Source of the DNA: Mantis religiosa
Taxonomy: Eukaryota > Arthropoda > Insecta > Mantodea > Mantidae
Direction of reading: 5' to 3'
Length of the DNA: 64,000 nt
Assembly (NCBI GenBank): GCA_030765055.1
Contig: CM060953.1
Coordinates: forward strand, 17,915,018-17,979,017
Positions 59,105 to 64,000 of the stretch are shown piece by piece. Positions within the stretch are counted from its first letter, which is position 1, and every line of letters starts with the position of its first letter. The position numbers were made by a program, and so were the translations under genes. Below the pieces are notes generated by a model. It saw only the letters and a program-made list of their open reading frames with translations, did no database searches and was not told where the DNA came from.

Positions 59105-59240
59105 GGCAATGATGATGATGATGATGATGATGATGATGTGTATAAGGGCGCTCAACTACGGCGGTCATCAGCTCCCTTACAAAAACAAGTCATGGCAAAA
59201 GCCAGATATAAAAATTTCCAAAAACTATATAAGTTAAAAT
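59105..59240 (-). repeat. (ATG)n run beside a retroposon-like tail
   Basis: Ten ATG triplets (59,108-59,138) followed by GGGCGCTCAACTACGGCGGT and CATCAGCTCCC. This arrangement resembles the 3' end of dispersed retroposons I associate with polyneopteran insects. Identification is tentative. Confidence 0.35.
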
Positions 59241-60014
59241 AAAACTATTAAAATTGCACACACATATTATATATTTTTTAAAAAAAGAAGAAAAAAACGA
59301 AATAGCAATCAAAACCTACTAACTATTTTCTTCACTAAATCCTAAAGTGTAACGTAGAGAAGAATCTAAATACCTTCTCCACTACCCCTCCCCGAATTCA
59401 GAAAAACACTGTCACGAGCTCAGATACGCATCCCTCAACCACCAGGACAAACCTTTCCACCGACACGGGTCTCCGCTCACGGCCTACACGTGGTTGGGCC
59501 TATTGACCGTCTCCCTCAACCACGAAGAGGAGCCCACACGAGGGAGACTGTTGGCTCGGAACCCCGGGTGCGCCAAACCAGTACCTACCGAAGTAGGCCT
59601 CTGGGGGGTGTCAGGACAATAAAAGACTATCATCACTGGCTTCAACGCAGCGAGAACGACTGGTTTGTTGTGCGTGAGCCGGTGCTAGTGACAGCGCTCA
59701 CTCAGATCTGCGCACGCAGGTTTGGCTGACTTCACCCGCACGCTCAGTACGGTTGCGTCACTCCTATTAAAACGCTGCACTACACGCTTCCAGCTATCAT
59801 GTTGACTGCACCTCTCAGTTGCGTTACATCGTTACGACATAGCTACATAAAAATGTTAAGTAAAACGTATGTAGTTCGGTACCGAGCATATAAATGACAC
59901 AGTAAAACAATTCAATGTTGTCTATAGTTTTAATTCAACATTATAACTTGACTTACGGGCAACCGTCGCGGAACCGATGAGATCCCCTCGCGGACCCCAC
60001 TTTGAGAAACACTG

Positions 60015-61185
60015 GCGTATATCATAGTGTGTCTGTCTCACGTTCAAGAAGTCCCGATCACCAATCTCTATCAGAGATTTCTGCGTAAGGCTTCTTCCGG
60101 GGTTCTCCCTTATTATGAAAGTTCAATGTCTCCTAACTCTAAGCCCAATGTACACTGTACTCATTTGAACAGCATTTCCCTAATCCTCCGATACGAGTTA
60201 ACATTGGCAGTTTTCCCTTATACTGAAAGATGAATGTCTGGTAACCCTAAGTTCTATGTACTCTGTACTCACTTGAACATCATTTTATTCATCGTCCGAT
60301 ATGACAACGTTGGAGGTTCTCCCTTATCCTGAAAGATGAATGTCTGGTAACTCTAAGCTCTATGTACCCTGTCCTCATTTGAACATCATTTCATGCATTG
60401 TCCGATATGACTTAACGTTGGAGGTATTCCCCCTTATCCTGAAAGATGAATGTCTGGTAACTCTAAGCTCTATGTACAATGTACTCATTTGAACATTATT
60501 TCATTCATCGTCCGATATGACTTAACGTTGGAGGTTTTCTCTTATCTTAAAATATGAATGACTGGTAGCTCTAAGCTCTTTGTACACTGTACTCATTTGA
60601 ACACCATTTCATTCATCGTCCGATATGACTTAACGTTGGAGGTTTTCTCTTATCTTAAAATATGAATGTCTGGTAATTCTAAGCTCTATGAACACTGTAC
60701 TCATTTGAACATCATTTCATTCATCGTCCAATATGACAACGTTGGAGGTTTTCCCTTATCCTGAAGGATGAATATCTATTAACTCTAAGCTCTATGTACC
60801 CTGTACTCATTTGAACATCATTTCATTCATCGTCCAATATGACAACGTTGGAGGTTTTCCCTTATCCTGAAAGATGAATGTCTGGTAACTCTAAGCTCTA
60901 TGTACCCTGTACTCATTTGAAGATCATTTCATTCATCGTCCGATGACTTAACGTTGGAGGTTTTCTCTTATCCTGAAAGATGAATGTCTGGTAACTGTAA
61001 GCTCTATGTACCCTGTACTCATTTGAAGATCATTTCATTCATCGTCCGATATAACTTAACGTTGGAGGTTTTCTCTTATCCTGAAAGATGAATGTCTGGT
61101 AACTGTAAGCTCTATGTACTCTGTACTCACTTGAACATCATTTTATTCATCGTACGGTATGACTTAAAGTTGGAGGTCGTAAAGT
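60015..61185 (+). repeat. SINE-2 array 4: about 10 copies, head interrupted by the hAT
   Basis: Begins with the rest of the SINE-2 head (GCGTATATCATAGTGTGTCT, CACGTTCAAGAAGTCCCGAT), then tandem 105-108-bp units in the plus direction ending GTTGGAGGTCGTAAAG at about 61,185. That end matches the 3' end of solo SINE-2 copies (GGAGGACGTAAA), so both ends of the expanded SINE are preserved. Confidence 0.92.
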
Positions 61186-61189
61186 GAGA

Positions 61190-62595
61190 GAAAAAATGGT
61201 AAAAAAGCATCTGGCCCGCTTGTGTCCAGTGGAAATTGCATCTATCTTTAGCCTATCAGAGGCACTCAGAGCGTCTTCCCCACGTGAGTTAAATCACGTA
61301 ATAGGGACTCATTCCAGTTAGTGACGTGAACATCTTGAAATTCTATTCTAAACATAAAATTGGTTATACTCTGTTCTATCGTCACAATGCGCCTATTAGG
61401 ACCGGTATAGCCAACCGTAGAGTGCTTAATTTACCGCTCAGAATATGCTACCCGACTGCTTATGGATTCTATAATGCTATTGAGGTTTCAGGAAAACAAA
61501 TACGCGTTTTGGGATCCTAAGTTCAAAATAAAGCTGTTGTAGGCACAGGTCCCTCTGTTTCTGTAACGTAATTCACAAAACGACTATTTGATTAAGTATC
61601 AAAATTTTTATTTCAGTACAAAGTACTCCAAGGGTGCCAAACGGAGCTTTTTAGGAAAATCCGCTCCTTCTCGAAGTAGACTCTGCATGGTAAATTAGGA
61701 TTTTCTAAAAATAATAAAAGATATTAATTAAAATACAAGATGTGCTCAACGCAAATGAAAGATATGTCTTTAAATTCCTGAAATTACCTTCTGAAGTATT
61801 TCTTAAAGCAGAGAAACTATTCCAGTTAACCACGTTTGAGAAATTTTCGTTATTTTTGTTTTTAAATACTTCAATTCCTAAATGAGAACTCAATTTTTCG
61901 GGGATCTGGTTGCGTAGCAACTAGATGATAAAACATTTGACTGTCACTTAAAGTTACTGTACTCCTTTATTTATCTTTCGGGTACGTAGAAATCGCAATA
62001 AAACAAATATTTATCTCGAAGGGTAAGAAATTTTAAGAGTAACTTGTAGAAGAACAGTAGAAAATATATTTTAATTAAAATACTGACTCTAAGTATTTAA
62101 CGTTCGGTGCAGAACCTACTCGTACACCAAAGCGTCGAGAGACCGAACTGTTTAAAGCAAAGTTCATTGATTTACCGTTACGCCACTGGAGCTAGAGGTG
62201 CAATGAGGATGGTGCTGTTGGCGATGATGTTGTTGGCGGCGTTGGCGGGGTACGGGGGACTGGAAGGAACTGGAGGTTGCAATTGAATCTCCTTTAATGA
62301 GATTGAATTGTGTAGGATAATTAAGTTTTATTTTTAGGGTTGCTCTAATAAAACGAGACAGCATTGATGGTGACAGGAAATGAGGCAAGGGAGTGAATAA
62401 TAGGAGAGCGAAGAGGGGGAAGGAAAAAACAGGTTGAGTTAAGTGAAAGTTTGGGATACCTCACAGAACTGAATTCTACTTTATCTCGTGTGTGAGAAAT
62501 AACTCCTGAGCTGTAAACGTCCTTCTATATCTAAATCCTAGCTGTCATATTAACTATAAAATTAATAATTTTATAAAGAAATACAGCAACAAATA
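61190..62595. other. Unrecognised sequence
   Basis: Only short frames without recognised domains; a short (CAACAGCACC)-like minus-strand Gln/His-rich stretch around 62,200-62,240. No repeat shared with the rest of the window. Confidence 0.35.
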
Positions 62596-62600
62596 ATTTA

Positions 62601-63921
62601 GGAGGTGGGTTAAAAGTAATGCCTCCTATTTTTCCCTTAAATAAGTAAGTTATGTGAAAACTTAGAATTTGGAGCAATTCCTTAAACCTTCTTCTCCAAT
62701 CCCCCGCAGTAGTAGCTTCCTAAGTCAACAGGCTGCAGCACTGCATTCACTTGCAAAATGGCTGACATCGACATTCGTATTTGACAGCGTTCTGTGATTG
62801 AATCTTTCACTGCGGAAGGTGAAACGTCAATTCGCATTCACGAAAGGCTAAAAAATGTGTATGCTGATGCAACGGTGGATGTCAGCATTGTTAGACAATG
62901 GGTTCCTCGCTGTAACGAAGCTGAAGGGCAAACACCATTGGCAGATGAAAAGCGAAGTGGCAGGCCGGTGACTGCAGTGACTCCATGCAACATTCAGCGA
63001 GTCGACGACATCATTCATGGTGATCGCCGGGTAACAACAGGTGAATTGTGTTGCATTACCTCCCTAGTAAAGGCAGTATGATGACGATTATTCAACAACT
63101 GGGTTACTCAAAAGTTTGTTCACGTTGGGTACCAAGAATGTTAACCGCCCAAAACAAACAAACAAGCAAAACAATAGCCTCCGAACACTTGCAGCGCTTC
63201 AATTTGGAGGGAGAGAAGTTTCTGGAAAAAAATGTTACTGGAGTGGGTTCATTTTTTTGAACCTGAATCAAAGAGGCAGTCAATGGAATGGCATCATGCA
63301 ACGTCACCGAAGGAAAAAAAATTGAAAACTCAGCGGTCAGCAGGGAAAATTATGGCGACAGTGTTTTGGGGTGCAGAGGGTGTGCTTATGATTGATTTTT
63401 TTGGAGTCGGGATGCACAATAAATTCTATCCAATACGTCAGATTTCTCAAAAAGCTGAAAGCATTTTTTCGCCGTGTTTGCCCAACAAAGCTATGGCGGA
63501 TGTTCTTCTTGTGCATGACAATGCAAGACCACATACCAGCCGTTACACCACTGCAGAAATAGAGAAATTGGGATGACAAGTCTTACCTTATCCCCCATAC
63601 AGCCCATACCTGGCACCATCAGACTTCCATCTGTTCGGGCCACTAAAGGAAACTCATCGTGGGATTCATTTTGAAGATGAGGAAGCTGTGAAAACGTCCG
63701 TGCGTCAATGTTTTAGGAAGTAAGACCGCATGTTTTACCACACTGGAATACATACCCCAGTTAAAATGTGGACCAAAACTGTGGAAAAGGACGGATATTA
63801 TATTGAATAGTGACAAATTAATCGTCAATGTTGTAGTTTTCAAGCTATGTAAATTGGATTCAATTTTCTTGACAATTAAAAGAGAAAAAAATAGGACGCA
63901 TTACTTTTTGACCCACACTCG
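62601..63921 (+). mobile_element. Mariner family M4 with broken transposase
   Basis: Ends GGAGGTGGGTTAAAAGTAAT (62,601) and, inverted, CGAGTGTGGGTCAAAAAGTA (63,921), TA on both sides (62,599-62,600 and 63,922-63,923). The transposase starts at ATG 62758 (MADIDIRI, stop). It continues as ESFTAEGETSIRIHERLKNV, GRPVTAVTPCNIQRVDDIIH, then after frameshifts HFFEPESKRQSMEWHHATSP (the catalytic Asp region before it is lost), DVLLVHDNARPHTS (second Asp) and PPYSPYLAPSDFHLFGPLKE (third Asp). It ends near 63,810. Inactive. Confidence 0.9.
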
Positions 63922-64000
63922 TACGTGTGTGTGTGTTCTGTGCTCTTAGGTGTGGCGGTGTCTGCTCTGTTCCGGATGCTGTGTATTTATCTTTATACTT

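Larger units (their letters stand above)
50578..60014 (-). mobile_element. hAT transposon inflated to 9.4 kb by nested insertions
   Basis: Ends CAGTGTTTCTCCAA (50,578) and, inverted, CAGTGTTTCTCAAA (60,014) are typical hAT termini. They are flanked by an 8-bp duplication that is itself part of a SINE-2 head. The transposase lies on the minus strand in pieces: BED zinc finger at 58,958-58,722, next block to about 58,600, then the catalytic and dimerisation regions from about 53,080 to 51,203. The missing middle is explained by a Penelope-like insertion, and a second gap by a SINE-2. 59,240-59,990 holds no further feature I recognise. Confidence 0.85.

Overview
The window looks like a repeat-rich insect nuclear chromosome segment, probably polyneopteran (cockroach, termite or similar; this is inference from repeat style). 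Support: spliceosomal GT-AG introns, many Tc1/mariner, hAT, LINE and Penelope-like remnants, tRNA-derived SINEs with target-site duplications, and very long microsatellites. I see no convincing host protein-coding gene. Almost everything recognisable is mobile or viral.

Region 1 (1 to about 6,745) is the right part of an integrated adintovirus / Maverick-Polinton-type element. A packaging ATPase on the minus strand diverges from a tightly packed plus-strand virion cluster: a PLA2 + hydrophobic core protein, an adenain-like protease, a penton-like protein, a 47-residue basic protein and a double-jelly-roll major capsid protein. Converging on it from the right is a minus-strand, four-exon gene that I reconstruct from three short in-frame GT-AG introns. 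Its first two exons each carry one copy of a C-x4-H-x3-C-x5-H-x8-C-x3-C module. It has its own TATA box and upstream TGACGTCA sites, and the element's right flank holds a 236-bp tandem repeat with four more such sites. DNA polymerase and integrase are not present and would lie left of the window. All six virion and packaging frames are open, so this copy is young or well preserved.

Region 2 (6.7-22.5 kb) holds a Tc1-like element nested in another Tc1-like element, a mariner, an 81-bp minisatellite open on both strands, another mariner, a perfect 44-bp palindrome, a 1.8-kb polypyrimidine tract and about 3 kb of unrecognised sequence. Region 3 (22.5-28.1 kb) is two opposed arrays of a 108-bp monomer. 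This monomer is the 3' body of a tRNA-derived SINE (called SINE-2 here). Two further arrays lie at 39.9-41.7 and 60.0-61.2 kb. Region 4 (28.1-39 kb) has a mariner, hAT and LINE fragments, Penelope-like terminal repeats with a fossil hammerhead ribozyme, several SINEs, and a foldback flanked by (ATC)n and a 1.46-kb (ATT)n tract. Region 5 (39.9-50 kb) has SINE-2 array 3, a second copy of the first mariner family, and a 95-bp satellite of about 33 copies with a 570-bp higher-order repeat.

Region 6 (50.5-61.2 kb) is a five-level nest: a SINE-2 array split at an 8-bp target by a hAT transposon (50,578-60,014), which is split by a Penelope-like element, which is split by a TA-flanked transposon (called X here), which is split by a Tc1-like element. 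The hAT also carries a SINE-2 that is itself split by a SINE-1. The window ends with one more decayed mariner (62.6-63.9 kb).
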